A DNA stretch of 64,000 nucleotides from Pseudomonas fluorescens NCIMB 11764. GTDB taxonomy: Bacteria > Pseudomonadota > Gammaproteobacteria > Pseudomonadales > Pseudomonadaceae. Positions 48,348 to 57,030 of the stretch are shown piece by piece. How positions within the stretch are numbered: the stretch's first letter is position 1; each line of letters begins with the position of its first letter. The stretch spans positions 744,001 through 808,000 of the forward strand of contig NZ_CP010945.1 of NCBI RefSeq assembly GCF_000293885.2, given 5' to 3'. The notes under the pieces were generated by a model. That model was not told the DNA's origin and made no database searches. It saw only the letters and a program-made list of their open reading frames with translations. A program made the position numbers and the translations under genes.

Positions 48348-48980
48348 ATGCTCCAACAACTTCTGCATGACTTCGGCTACTTTGCCCTTTTTCTCGGCAC
48401 GTTCTTCGAAGGCGAAACCATTCTGGTGCTCGCGGGCTTCCTCGCGTTCCGTGGATACATGGACATCAACCTGGTGGTGGTCGTGGCTTTTTTCGGCAGC
48501 TATGCCGGCGATCAGCTGTGGTACTTCCTGGGACGCAAGCACGGCCGCAAGCTGCTGGCGCGCAAGCCACGCTGGCAGTTGATGGGTGATCGGGCGCTGG
48601 AACACATCCGCAGGCATCCGGACATCTGGGTGCTGAGCTTCCGCTTTGTCTACGGTTTGCGCACGGTGATGCCGGTGGCGATCGGCCTGTCAGGCTATCC
48701 GCCAGGACGTTACTTGCTGCTGAACGGGATTGGTGCCGCGATCTGGGCAAGCGCCCTGGCCGCCGCCGCCTATCACTTCGGCGCGGTGCTCGAAGGCATG
48801 CTGGGCAGCGTCAAGAAGTACGAGCTATGGGTGCTCGGCGCCCTGCTGGTGCTGGGCGTCGTGCTGTGGTTGCGCCGACGCTTCAAGAACGCCCGTCTGG
48901 CGAAGCAGGTCTATGCCGACGAGCAGGCCTTGAAAGCCGAACAGGACAAGGCCGCCGAGGTCAAGACGCCAACCGAGTGA
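48348..48980 (+). CDS. DedA family inner-membrane protein
   Basis: This 210-residue protein begins LHDFGYFALFLGTFFEGETI, the DedA signature (the acidic residues are essential in the family). FFGSYAGDQLWYFLGRKHGR and FRFVYGLRTVMPVAIGLSG follow, with the conserved arginines. Four to five helices are expected. DedA proteins recycle undecaprenyl phosphate or phospholipids across the membrane. The 3' end overlaps the convergent sterol-desaturase gene by 20 bases. Confidence 0.9.
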   Translation: MLQQLLHDFGYFALFLGTFFEGETILVLAGFLAFRGYMDINLVVVVAFFGSYAGDQLWYFLGRKHGRKLLARKPRWQLMGDRALEHIRRHPDIWVLSFRFVYGLRTVMPVAIGLSGYPPGRYLLLNGIGAAIWASALAAAAYHFGAVLEGMLGSVKKYELWVLGALLVLGVVLWLRRRFKNARLAKQVYADEQALKAEQDKAAEVKTPTE

Positions 48981-50196
48981 TGCGGTTTCTGCAACAGTAG
49001 AGACCGATCCCGCTGAGCAGGCTGTAACTCAGCAGGCCGACCCAGCCCACCGCGCTGGCCGGCCACAGCCCCACCAGCGGCGCCAGCCACACCAGCGGCA
49101 CATTCGATGCCAGGCGCAGCAGCTCCAGCTTCAACGCCCACGGGCGATTCTCCAGGGCCACGCCCAACGTAAACAAACCCAAGGCCACCGCACTCCAGCC
49201 GAGCACCAATGCGGAGGTCGGCAGATGCGGCTCGAAGTTCATCAAGTAGCTGCCCAGCGCGATGTAGACGCAGAACTGCAACAGGACGTAAACCTGCTGA
49301 CGCCCATCCAGCGGTACTTCGAATTTGCGAAACTGACTCAGGTCCGGTTTGTTCATCGGGTACTTTTGCGCCACGTCCGCCGGCCGCCAACCGGTGCGCA
49401 TGAACCAGATCCGCAGCTTGTCCCAGGTGCTTTCAGCCCGCCGCGCGTCCTCCCAGAGCTGCGCGTAAAACTGCACGTTTGCCCATAACGGATTCCAGCT
49501 CGCCAGTGGCGTGGTCACGCCGAAAATCACCGGCTCGTTGTCGTCTTCTTCCTGGAACGAGCCAAACAGACGGTCCCAAATAATGAACACCCCGCCGTAG
49601 TTGCGATCCATGTAGAGAGCGTTCTGTGCATGGTGGGCCCGATGATTGGAAGGTGTGACGAAGAACCACTCGAACCAGCCGAGCTTGGGAATGTGCCGCG
49701 TATGCACCCAGAATTGGTACAGCAGATTCAACGCGGCGACGCTGATGAACACCAGCAGCGGCACGCCGAGCACGGCCATCGGCAGGTAGAAAATCCAGCT
49801 CAGCAGAAACCCGGTACTGGTCTGGCGCAACGCTGTGGAGAGGTTGTAGTCCTCGCTCTGGTGATGCACCGAATGCGCTGCCCAGAGGATATTGCGTTCG
49901 TGACCCATGCGATGCAGCCAGTAGTAGCAGAAGTCATAGAGGACAAAGGCAAACACCCAGACCCAGACACTGTCGGCCGAGAGCTCGAACAGTGCCAGGT
50001 GCTTGAGGGCAAATGCGTACGTCACCAGCCCCACACCCTTGGTCAACAGGCCCGTCGTGGTGGACAGCACGCCGGTGCTGATGCTGTTGATCGCGTCGGC
50101 CACCCGATAATTGCTCACCCCGCGCCAGCGGTCGGCCAGCAGTTCGACGGCAATCAGCACAAAGAAGAACGGCACCGCATACAGAATGAAGTCCAT
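48961..50196 (-). CDS. Sterol desaturase/fatty acid hydroxylase family protein
   Basis: This 411-residue integral membrane di-iron protein has the three histidine boxes HRMGH (95-99), HSVHH (108-112) and HRAHH (185-189), plus HTRHI at 165. Hydrophobic helices flank the boxes, and a further set of helices lies in the C-terminal 100 residues. Members hydroxylate or desaturate lipids such as fatty acids, sterols or carotenoids using oxygen. The substrate here is unknown. It overlaps the dedA 3' end in a convergent arrangement. Confidence 0.88.
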   Translation of the reverse strand: MDFILYAVPFFFVLIAVELLADRWRGVSNYRVADAINSISTGVLSTTTGLLTKGVGLVTYAFALKHLALFELSADSVWVWVFAFVLYDFCYYWLHRMGHERNILWAAHSVHHQSEDYNLSTALRQTSTGFLLSWIFYLPMAVLGVPLLVFISVAALNLLYQFWVHTRHIPKLGWFEWFFVTPSNHRAHHAQNALYMDRNYGGVFIIWDRLFGSFQEEDDNEPVIFGVTTPLASWNPLWANVQFYAQLWEDARRAESTWDKLRIWFMRTGWRPADVAQKYPMNKPDLSQFRKFEVPLDGRQQVYVLLQFCVYIALGSYLMNFEPHLPTSALVLGWSAVALGLFTLGVALENRPWALKLELLRLASNVPLVWLAPLVGLWPASAVGWVGLLSYSLLSGIGLYCCRNRITRLAS

Positions 50197-50311
50197 GACG
50201 CGCCCTGATCGGAATCTTGAGGACAGATCCTATGTTTAGCCGCGAATTAACCCTATGGCAACGAGTGACAAATTAGTGGACATTTAACGCCATGAATCTG
50301 GAGAAAAACCC

Positions 50312-50980
50312 ATGAGCAAAAAAATTGCAGTGATCCTTTCCGGCTGTGGCGTCTACGACGGCGCCGAGATCCACGAGAGTGTGATCACCCTCCTGCGCCT
50401 GGACCAGCGTGGCGCTCAGGTGCAGTGCTTTGCCCCCAACATCGCACAGCTGCATGTGATCAACCACCTGACTGGCGAAGAGATGCCCGAATCACGCAAT
50501 GTGCTGGTGGAATCGGCGCGGATCGCCCGGGGCAACATCAAGGACCTCCGTGAGGCCGACGTCGAAGACTTCGACGCGCTGATCGTGCCCGGTGGTTTTG
50601 GCGCGGCGAAGAACCTGTCGAACTTCGCGATCGAAGGCGCCGGCTGCACCGTTCAACCGGAAGTCCTGGCGCTGGCTGAAGCGTTTGCCGAAGCGGGTAA
50701 ACCGGTCGGGCTGATCTGCATCTCCCCGGCACTGGCCGCGAAGATCTATGGGCCGGGCGTGACCTGCACCATCGGCAACGATACCGACACTGCCGCTGCG
50801 ATGAACAAGATGGGCGCGACCCACACGGACTGCGCGGTGACTGACATCGTTGAAGACAAGGCCCGCAAACTGGTGAGCACGCCGGCGTACATGCTGGCGC
50901 AATCGATCAGCGAAGCCGCGTCCGGCATCAACAAACTGGTCGACCGCGTCCTCGAACTGACCCACGAAAACGACGCCTGA
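50312..50980 (+). CDS. elbB: ElbB/DJ-1-PfpI family glyoxalase-like protein
   Basis: This 222-residue protein has the DJ-1/PfpI fold: MSKKIAVILSGCGVYDGAEI, VEDFDALIVPGGFGAAKNLS and LICISPALAAKIYG, with the nucleophile-elbow Cys in GLICIS. E. coli ElbB has weak glyoxalase activity and was once linked to isoprenoid synthesis. SD TGGAGAAAAACC precedes the ATG. It is followed by a REP element and is convergent with the DUF188 gene. Confidence 0.92.
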   Translation: MSKKIAVILSGCGVYDGAEIHESVITLLRLDQRGAQVQCFAPNIAQLHVINHLTGEEMPESRNVLVESARIARGNIKDLREADVEDFDALIVPGGFGAAKNLSNFAIEGAGCTVQPEVLALAEAFAEAGKPVGLICISPALAAKIYGPGVTCTIGNDTDTAAAMNKMGATHTDCAVTDIVEDKARKLVSTPAYMLAQSISEAASGINKLVDRVLELTHENDA

Positions 50981-51000
50981 CGGATGGCATAAGGAGCTTT

Positions 51001-51075
51001 TGTGGCGAGGGAGCTTGCTCCCGCTCGTTTTGGGGCTGCTTCGCACCCCAGCGGGAGCAAGCTCCCTCGCCACAG
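51001..51075. repeat. Paired REP element after elbB
   Basis: The arms tgtggcgagggagcttgctc and its complement, with a short gtttt/gctgcttcgcaccc middle, form a 75-base inverted element of the 3106 family. It lies between convergent elbB and the DUF188 gene, 14 bases from the latter's stop. Confidence 0.9.
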
Positions 51076-51088
51076 GAACAGAGTCCGT

Positions 51089-51544
51089 TCAGGGCTTGCG
51101 CGTTAGCCGCGTAAGAATCCGGTCCAGCGCATTGGCAAACGCCTGCTTCTCCCGCTCGCCAAACGGTGCCGGCCCGCCGCTCATCTGCCCCTGTTCACGC
51201 AAGTCGGTGAACAGGTTGCGCACCGCCAGCCGATCACCCATGTTCTGCGCGTCGAACTCCTTGCCCCGCGGGTCCAGCGCTGCAACGCCTTTTTTCACTA
51301 GCCGGTCGGCCAGTGGCACGTCGCTGCAGATCACCAGCTCGCCGGGCACCGCGTGCTCCACCAGATAGTCGTCCGCCGCATCCGGGCCACTCGGCACCAC
51401 AATCAGCTTCACCAGCGCCAACCCAGGCTTGATCTGCGGCTGCCCCGCCACCAGCACCACTTCGAACTGACGCTTGAGGGCGAACTTAACCACCAGATCC
51501 TTGGCCGCCCGAGGGCAGGCGTCGGCATCGATCCACACACGCAT
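51089..51544 (-). CDS. YaiI/DUF188 family protein
   Basis: This 151-residue cytoplasmic protein begins MRVWIDADACPRAAKDLVVK, then VICSDVPLADRLVKKGVAAL and DPRGKEFDAQNMGDRLAVRN. It has the acidic, PIN-like pattern of the UPF0178 family. Function is unknown. The start at 51544 is the family-typical one; the frame could extend 15 codons upstream into the REP repeat. Confidence 0.9.
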   Translation of the reverse strand: MRVWIDADACPRAAKDLVVKFALKRQFEVVLVAGQPQIKPGLALVKLIVVPSGPDAADDYLVEHAVPGELVICSDVPLADRLVKKGVAALDPRGKEFDAQNMGDRLAVRNLFTDLREQGQMSGGPAPFGEREKQAFANALDRILTRLTRKP

Positions 51545-51565
51545 TGGGTTTGACCTCTCCAAAAA

Positions 51566-51630
51566 AATCGCGAGCAGGCTCGCTCCCACAGGTTATACGC
51601 CATCCTGTGGGAGCGAGCCTGCTCGCGATT
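51566..51630. repeat. Perfect 27-bp inverted REP repeat
   Basis: The arms 51566-51592 (aatcgcgagcaggctcgctc then ccacagg) and 51604-51630 are perfect complements around an 11-base loop. It is a third REP type in this window. It lies upstream of the DUF188 start and downstream of the FTR1 gene stop. Confidence 0.9.
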
Positions 51631-51649
51631 GTGAGCGCAGCGAATGCTT

Positions 51650-53548
51650 TCAAGAAACAGACACCCGCCGCTTCTCCGCCATCCAGCTACGCCCATACAA
51701 CACAATGATCGCAATGATCGCCACCGCCTGAGCACTCAGCGAATACGCATCAGCATGGATGCCCAGCCAGTCGAACTCAAAGAACGGCACCGGCCGCGTA
51801 CCGAAGATCCCGGCTTCCTGCAATGCCTTCACACCGTGACCGGCAAACACCACCGACAGTGCGCACAGCAACCCGGCATTGATGCTGAAGAACAGCGACA
51901 GCGGCAGTTTCGCCGAGCCCCGCAGGATCACCCACGCCAGGCCCACCAGCAGCACCAGCGCCGTGGCACCGCCAGCCAATACCGCGTTATGCCCTGCTGG
52001 TCCCGCCTGCAACCACAAGGTCTCGTAGAACAGGATCACCTCAAACAACTCGCGATACACCGAGAAAAACGCCAGCGTCGCAAAGCCGAAACGCCCGCCG
52101 CCGCCCACCAGGCTGCTCTTGATGTAATCCTGCCAGGCCGCTGCGTGGCGACGGTCGTGCATCCACACGCCGAGCCAGAGCACCATAACCGCGGCGAACA
52201 ACGCCGTCGCGCCTTCCAGCAATTCACGCTGCGAGCCGCTGACGTCGATCACAAACGCCGCCAGCGCCCATGTTGCCAGACCGGCCACCAGCGCCAGGCC
52301 CCAACCGACGTTGACACTGCGCACCGCCGATTGCTGGCCAGTGTTGCGCAGGAACGCAAGGATCGCCGCCAGCACCAGAATCGCTTCCAGACCTTCGCGC
52401 AACAGAATCAGCAGACCGGAAATGTAGCTCAGGGACCAGCTCAAACCATCACTGCCGAGCAGGCTGGCAGATTCTTTCAACCTGGCTTTGGCCGCGTCCA
52501 GACGTTTCTGGACCTCGGCCACCGACAAGCCGTCCTGCAACGACTGACGGTAAGCCATCAGGGATTTTTCAGTGTCTTTGCGCACATTGGCGTCGACATT
52601 GTCCAGGGAGCTTTCGACCAGCTCGAAACCTTCCAGGTACGCCGCCACCGACAGGTCATAGGCCTGATCGTGATCGCCGGCGCGATAGGCCGCGACGCTT
52701 TTGTCCAGTGTTGCAGCGGTGTAGTCGAGCAATTGCGCCGGGCCACGCTTGACCTGCGGCGGTTGCGAACGCTGGGCGCGGAAGGTCGCTGCCGCTTGCG
52801 GGCCTTCGGCGGCCAGCACTTCGGCCGGGGTCTGACGGGCGAGGTCGGCGATGTTGTAGGTTTTATCGGATGTTGCCGCGGCCGGATCAGCACTGAAACT
52901 GGCGATGTAGGTCGCCAGGTCCCAACGCTGACGGTCGTCCAGCTGATCGGCGAAGGCCGGCATGTCGGTGCCTTCCACGCCCATCCCCAAGGTGTTGTAG
53001 ATCGCGTAGAGGCTCAATCGGTCCTGGCGCGCGACATCGCGCAGATTGGCCGGCGGCGGCGTCAGACCGACACCGGCCGGGCCATCGCCGGCACCGGCAT
53101 CGCCATGGCAGACCGAACAATGCTGGGCGTACAGCGGCGCGCCCCGGGTCGGGTCCGGCGTAATGATCGGCGCCTGACTGACTTCATAAGCCACGGCCAG
53201 CTTCGCTCCCAGCTGCCGAGCCTGCCGGGCGACGTCTGCGCCGTCCTGACGAGCGGCGATGGCGCGGTGCAGCGTGCTGACGCCCTGCTCCAACCCAGCC
53301 TTTTCCGCTTTGTCCGGCATGGCGGCGATCAAGCCTTGCAACACCTTGGTAAATTCCAGTTGCTCGCGGTACTCGGATTCATTGATGACCTTGCCCGCTT
53401 GTACCGATTGCGGGTAGTCCGCACCGATGTAATCGAGCAAATGCAGCGCTTGCGGCGCGCCTTCCACGGTGTCGGCCAGCAGATGGGAACTGCACAAGGC
53501 AAACAGTGGCAACACCAGCCAGGCCAGGAAACGGGACGGGGCAGTCAT
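51650..53548 (-). CDS. FTR1-family iron permease fused to cytochrome c domain
   Basis: This 632-residue protein has a signal peptide (LAWLVLPLFALCSSHLLA) and a periplasmic part (about 30-360) carrying a haem c site CSVCH (144-148) with a likely Met196 ligand in GTDMPAF. A C-terminal seven-helix FTR1 permease (about 375-625) contains the iron-exchange motifs REGLE (384-388) and RELFE (499-503), plus RELLE at 441. In EfeUOB systems the peroxidase/cytochrome parts are separate; here one polypeptide carries both. It is predicted to oxidise or receive Fe2+ and import it. No efeO or efeB gene is adjacent. Confidence 0.88.
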   Translation of the reverse strand: MTAPSRFLAWLVLPLFALCSSHLLADTVEGAPQALHLLDYIGADYPQSVQAGKVINESEYREQLEFTKVLQGLIAAMPDKAEKAGLEQGVSTLHRAIAARQDGADVARQARQLGAKLAVAYEVSQAPIITPDPTRGAPLYAQHCSVCHGDAGAGDGPAGVGLTPPPANLRDVARQDRLSLYAIYNTLGMGVEGTDMPAFADQLDDRQRWDLATYIASFSADPAAATSDKTYNIADLARQTPAEVLAAEGPQAAATFRAQRSQPPQVKRGPAQLLDYTAATLDKSVAAYRAGDHDQAYDLSVAAYLEGFELVESSLDNVDANVRKDTEKSLMAYRQSLQDGLSVAEVQKRLDAAKARLKESASLLGSDGLSWSLSYISGLLILLREGLEAILVLAAILAFLRNTGQQSAVRSVNVGWGLALVAGLATWALAAFVIDVSGSQRELLEGATALFAAVMVLWLGVWMHDRRHAAAWQDYIKSSLVGGGGRFGFATLAFFSVYRELFEVILFYETLWLQAGPAGHNAVLAGGATALVLLVGLAWVILRGSAKLPLSLFFSINAGLLCALSVVFAGHGVKALQEAGIFGTRPVPFFEFDWLGIHADAYSLSAQAVAIIAIIVLYGRSWMAEKRRVSVS

Positions 53549-53861
53549 GAATGAATCTCAATTGGAAATACGAAGTAACACATTGTTCACTTCGAATGAC
53601 TTTCGCTCAAGCTTTGTTGTGTGAAACGCCGCATGAAGCCTCGATTTTCGTCGCTGCCCGATGATGGCACTTTCTATAAAAACGCAACTAAAAAGCCATT
53701 ACGTAGCCACCATCCCTGTTTATAATGCCGCGCCTGTAATTGATCGACATGGCACTCAAGCTCCTCTGCTCATGAGGAATTGGCAGGACGCCCGTCTGCG
53801 CCGATAGGTCTCAACAGCCCGACCAGCAAGCACGGCTGCATACATTCAGGGAAGAAGTACT
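53549..53861. promoter_or_regulatory. Shared divergent control region of FTR1 and lipoprotein genes
   Basis: This 313-bp gap holds two things. Close to the FTR1 start there is an imperfect inverted repeat, cgaagtaac at 53572-53580 and gttcacttcg at 53586-53595. A TATAAT box at 53721-53726 (with only a weak -35) could drive the lipoprotein operon, leaving a leader of about 130 bases that ends in an AGGGAAG ribosome binding site. I see no open frame that I trust here. Confidence 0.5.
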
Positions 53862-55259
53862 ATGGCCTCCCGCGCCTTAACCTTGATCGCGCTCAGCGCT
53901 GTCACTTTGCTCTCCGGCTGTTCGGCATTCCGCAACTACGACTCGGAACTCGCACAAACCAACCAGCAGCTGGCTTCCGGCAATGTCGACGCCGCGCTGA
54001 CCCTGCTGGAAAAGAACAACACCGGCGAAGACAAGGACCTGCTGTATTACTTCGAGAAAGGTGAACTGCTGCGCGCCAAGGGCGACTTGTCCGGCAGCCA
54101 GAACGCCTGGACCAGCGCCGATACGGTGGTCGGCCAGTGGGAGGACGCGGTCAAGCTGGATACCGGCAAGTACCTCGCTCAGTTCGGCAGCTTCCTGGTG
54201 AACGACAAGGTCCGTCGCTACGAAGGCTACGACTACGAAAAAGTCATGCTGACTACGCAAATGGCCCTGAACCTGCTGGCCGTGAATGACTTCGACGGCG
54301 CGCGCACTGCGATCAAGAAAACCCACGAACGTGAAGCGGTGATCGCCGACCTGCGCGACAAGGAATACCTCAAGAGCGAAGAGGAAGCCGAGAAAGAAGG
54401 CATCAAGACCGAATACAAGGACCTGCAGGGTTACCCGGTCGCCAGCCTCGATGCGCCGGAAGTGGTCGGCCTGAAAAACAGCTACCAGAGTGCGTTCAGC
54501 CATTACCTGGCCGGCTTCGTCTATGAAGCCCTGGGTGAAAAAGACCTGGCCGCGCCGGGTTATCGCAAAGCGGCCGAACTGCGCCCGAACACCCCACTGC
54601 TGGAACAGGCACTGAAAGACCTCGACAAGAAAAACGCCAAGGACGAGGACAGCGACATCCTGATCGTCGTGCAAAGCGGCCTGGCGCCAGCCCGGGATTC
54701 GATCCGCGTGCCCCTGCCTCTGCCGATCAGCGGCAATGTGGTGATCACCCCGCTGTCGTTCCCGATCATCAAGCCTGATACCTCCACCGCCACGCTCGCC
54801 CAGATCGGCGTGGACGGCCAGCAGCTCAACCTGACGCAACTCAACAGCATCACCGCCATGTCCCGCCGCGCGCTGCGTGACGACATGCCGGGCATCATCG
54901 TGCGCACCACCGTACGCGCCGTAACCAAAGGCATCGCGCAGAAGAAAATCAACGAAACCAACCCGCTCGCGGGCCTGGCGGTCGGTATCACTTCAGCCGT
55001 GCTCGAGGGTGCCGATACCCGTACGTGGCGCACCCTGCCGGACAACACCCAGGTGGTGCGCCTGCGCCTGAAGAAAGGCGAGCACCAGGTCACGCTGCCA
55101 AGTGCGGTCGGCGGTTCGGTGGTCAAGGTCACCGTCGATCAACGCTATCAGGTCATCAGCCTGCGTGCCGTGGGCAACCAGGTGTTTGCCAGCGGCCTGG
55201 CGGCTCACGTCGTCTCGAGCAGCACCCCGACGGCTGTGGCCAGCCTCAAACAACCTTAA
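53862..55259 (+). CDS. COG3014-like lipoprotein
   Basis: This 465-residue protein starts with a lipoprotein signal peptide (MASRALTLIALSAVTLLSGC, Cys20). The body has helical TPR-like stretches (about 25-270; RKAAELRPNTPLLEQALKDL) and a conserved block around VQSGLAPARDSIRVPLPLPI. A C-terminal beta-rich region includes VVRLRLKKGEHQV. It is the first of four genes on this strand encoding three lipoproteins and a secreted protein. I recognise COG3014 but no assigned function. The lack of Asp at +2 predicts outer-membrane sorting. Confidence 0.8.
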   Translation: MASRALTLIALSAVTLLSGCSAFRNYDSELAQTNQQLASGNVDAALTLLEKNNTGEDKDLLYYFEKGELLRAKGDLSGSQNAWTSADTVVGQWEDAVKLDTGKYLAQFGSFLVNDKVRRYEGYDYEKVMLTTQMALNLLAVNDFDGARTAIKKTHEREAVIADLRDKEYLKSEEEAEKEGIKTEYKDLQGYPVASLDAPEVVGLKNSYQSAFSHYLAGFVYEALGEKDLAAPGYRKAAELRPNTPLLEQALKDLDKKNAKDEDSDILIVVQSGLAPARDSIRVPLPLPISGNVVITPLSFPIIKPDTSTATLAQIGVDGQQLNLTQLNSITAMSRRALRDDMPGIIVRTTVRAVTKGIAQKKINETNPLAGLAVGITSAVLEGADTRTWRTLPDNTQVVRLRLKKGEHQVTLPSAVGGSVVKVTVDQRYQVISLRAVGNQVFASGLAAHVVSSSTPTAVASLKQP

Positions 55260-55274
55260 GAACGGAGTCTTTAC

Positions 55275-55646
55275 ATGCGTTTCAAACTCATCGCTGTCGT
55301 CGCCCTGGCCTTGCTGGCCGGTTGCGCCACACCGCCGCCACCTGAGCCAGGCAGCGCCGCCAGCAAAGTCGTGGCCATGGGCAAGTTGAAGAACATTGTG
55401 GTGGGCGCCATGCGCGTCGCCCGGGAAAACGGCTTCATGACGGTCAATGTGCAGCTGAGCAACACCAGCTTCAACAACAAGACCTTCTACTACCGCTTTG
55501 CCTGGCTCGGCCCAGAAGGCTTCCCGATTGCCGAAGAAGAAACCTGGAAAAGCCAGATGATGTACGGCGAGCAGACCAGTTTCATCCAGGCCATCGCGCC
55601 CACCGCCAAAGCCGTGGATTTCCGCCTCGAAATCAAAACGCCTTAA
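55275..55646 (+). CDS. YcfL-like lipoprotein
   Basis: This 123-residue lipoprotein has the lipobox LLAGCA (Cys17) after MRFKLIAVVALA. The mature part contains VNVQLSNTSFNNKTFYYRFA and EETWKSQMMYGEQTSFIQAI, the immunoglobulin-like pattern of DUF1425/YcfL. In E. coli ycfL is directly upstream of lpoB, as here. It is spaced 15 bp from the gene before and 33 bp from the gene after. Confidence 0.85.
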   Translation: MRFKLIAVVALALLAGCATPPPPEPGSAASKVVAMGKLKNIVVGAMRVARENGFMTVNVQLSNTSFNNKTFYYRFAWLGPEGFPIAEEETWKSQMMYGEQTSFIQAIAPTAKAVDFRLEIKTP

Positions 55647-55679
55647 CACCCTATTCGATCAGTTTTAGAGAGCATTCCC

Positions 55680-56267
55680 ATGTTTGCACGTTTTTCGTTC
55701 ATCGCCGTTATCGCCCTGCTGGCCAGCGGTTGCGCCAATACCTCGCCTACCCTGGGCAGCAAAAACATCAGCTACGGCGACACCAAGGCCGTGGAAACCG
55801 TGACCAACGAGTTCGGCTCCACCGACCTGCAGATGATTGCCGAGTCCATGACCCGCTCCCTGGCACAGTCCGGCATTCTGCAAGGTCGTCCGGTGGTTCA
55901 GGTCTACGACGTGAAGAACAAGACCAGCGAATACATCGACACCCGTGAAATCACCACCAGCATCAAGACCCAGCTGATGAAGTCCGGCACCGCCCGTTTC
56001 GCCAGCGACAACACCGCGATGCAAAGCCAGGTTGACCAGCTGAAGCTGCAAAACCAGAGCGGCCTGTACAAGAAAGCCACTGTGGCCAAGACCGGCAACA
56101 TGATCGCCGCCAAATACCGTCTTGAAGGTTCGATCAGCTCCATCGTCAAGCGCAGCAGCGACTACAAGGACGTCTTCTACAAATTCAGCCTGCAATTGAT
56201 CGACGTTGAAAGCGGTCTGGCCGAGTGGATGGACGAGAAAGAGATCCGCAAGACCACGGAGCGTTAA
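55680..56267 (+). CDS. LpoB-like lipoprotein (penicillin-binding protein activator family)
   Basis: This 195-residue lipoprotein has the lipobox LLASGC, followed by a linker and an LpoB/CsgG-type domain. Matching segments are DLQMIAESMTRSLAQSGILQ, YIDTREITTSIKTQLMKSGT and AKYRLEGSISSIVKRSSDYK with FKFSLQLIDVESGLAEWMDE-like sequence. E. coli LpoB activates PBP1B from the outer membrane. In P. aeruginosa that role belongs to LpoP, so this may serve another partner. It precedes the secreted CsgG-like gene by 3 bp. Confidence 0.83.
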   Translation: MFARFSFIAVIALLASGCANTSPTLGSKNISYGDTKAVETVTNEFGSTDLQMIAESMTRSLAQSGILQGRPVVQVYDVKNKTSEYIDTREITTSIKTQLMKSGTARFASDNTAMQSQVDQLKLQNQSGLYKKATVAKTGNMIAAKYRLEGSISSIVKRSSDYKDVFYKFSLQLIDVESGLAEWMDEKEIRKTTER

Positions 56268-56270
56268 TCG

Positions 56271-57014
56271 ATGCGCGCATGGATTGGCATGATGGCCCTG
56301 GCTTGTGCGTTCAGCGCGCAGGCGGCCCCGAAAGTCGCGGTAACGGACCTGGCGTATCAGGAGCGAGTGGAACAATACATCCACATCGTTTCGGCCCAGA
56401 GCAATCACCGCGAGAGTTACTACAGCGCCAGCGGTTCTTCGAGCTACAACGAAATCGAGGCCACCTACAGCTACATCGAGCAAGGTGAATTGCGTAAATT
56501 CACCGGCGACATCAAGGGCGAGATATTGCGCACCGGCATGTTTCAGCTGGTGCAAGGCACGCCGTATACCGCCTCGTCCAAGGGTGATGTCTATGACGTG
56601 ATCAAACGGATCAAGGCCGGCAACTTCAAGGGTGCCGACTATGTGCTGTTCGGCACCGTGTCGGACATTGACTTCACGCGCGACGTGACCGAGCTGGCCA
56701 ACACCGACAGCCATTCGGCCGTGTTGGGCCTGACCCTGGTGGCGGACTTCAGCCTGATCAACACCCGGACTTTTGAAATCACCTCGGCGTTCACAGCGAT
56801 GGGCGAAGGTCAGGACACCAAACTGGTGAATGGCCGGGACATCAAGGTTTCGCTGAACCGCCCACGGGTGGTTCGTGACGTGTCCAAGGCGCTGGGTGAA
56901 GACGTGGCAGGGCAGTTGAGCCAACAACTCGGTGGCGGTGGTTACGAGCAGCCGGGGCAAGCCCCGTTGCGCAACAACTTGCCACGGGATACGGCGCCGG
57001 TGATTTTGCGCTGA
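56271..57014 (+). CDS. Secreted CsgG/LpoB-like protein
   Basis: This 247-residue protein has a signal peptide (MRAWIGMMALACAFSAQA) without a lipobox Cys. It contains a CsgG-type core: PKVAVTDLAYQERVEQYIHI, ILRTGMFQLVQGTPYTASSK, GADYVLFGTVSDIDFTRDVT and FEITSAFTAMGEGQD. A Ser/Tyr-rich loop (about 45-65) and a Gly/Pro-rich C-terminal tail are special to it. It starts 3 bp after the LpoB-like gene, so the two are almost certainly cotranslated and probably interact. I do not know its function. Confidence 0.75.
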   Translation: MRAWIGMMALACAFSAQAAPKVAVTDLAYQERVEQYIHIVSAQSNHRESYYSASGSSSYNEIEATYSYIEQGELRKFTGDIKGEILRTGMFQLVQGTPYTASSKGDVYDVIKRIKAGNFKGADYVLFGTVSDIDFTRDVTELANTDSHSAVLGLTLVADFSLINTRTFEITSAFTAMGEGQDTKLVNGRDIKVSLNRPRVVRDVSKALGEDVAGQLSQQLGGGGYEQPGQAPLRNNLPRDTAPVILR

Positions 57015-57030
57015 ATCCCGGCTGCCCCAG

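Noticed and set aside
53780..54064. A 94-codon frame across the start of the COG3014-like lipoprotein gene.
   Set aside because: It overlaps the well-supported lipoprotein reading frame, has no known domain and no good ribosome binding site.
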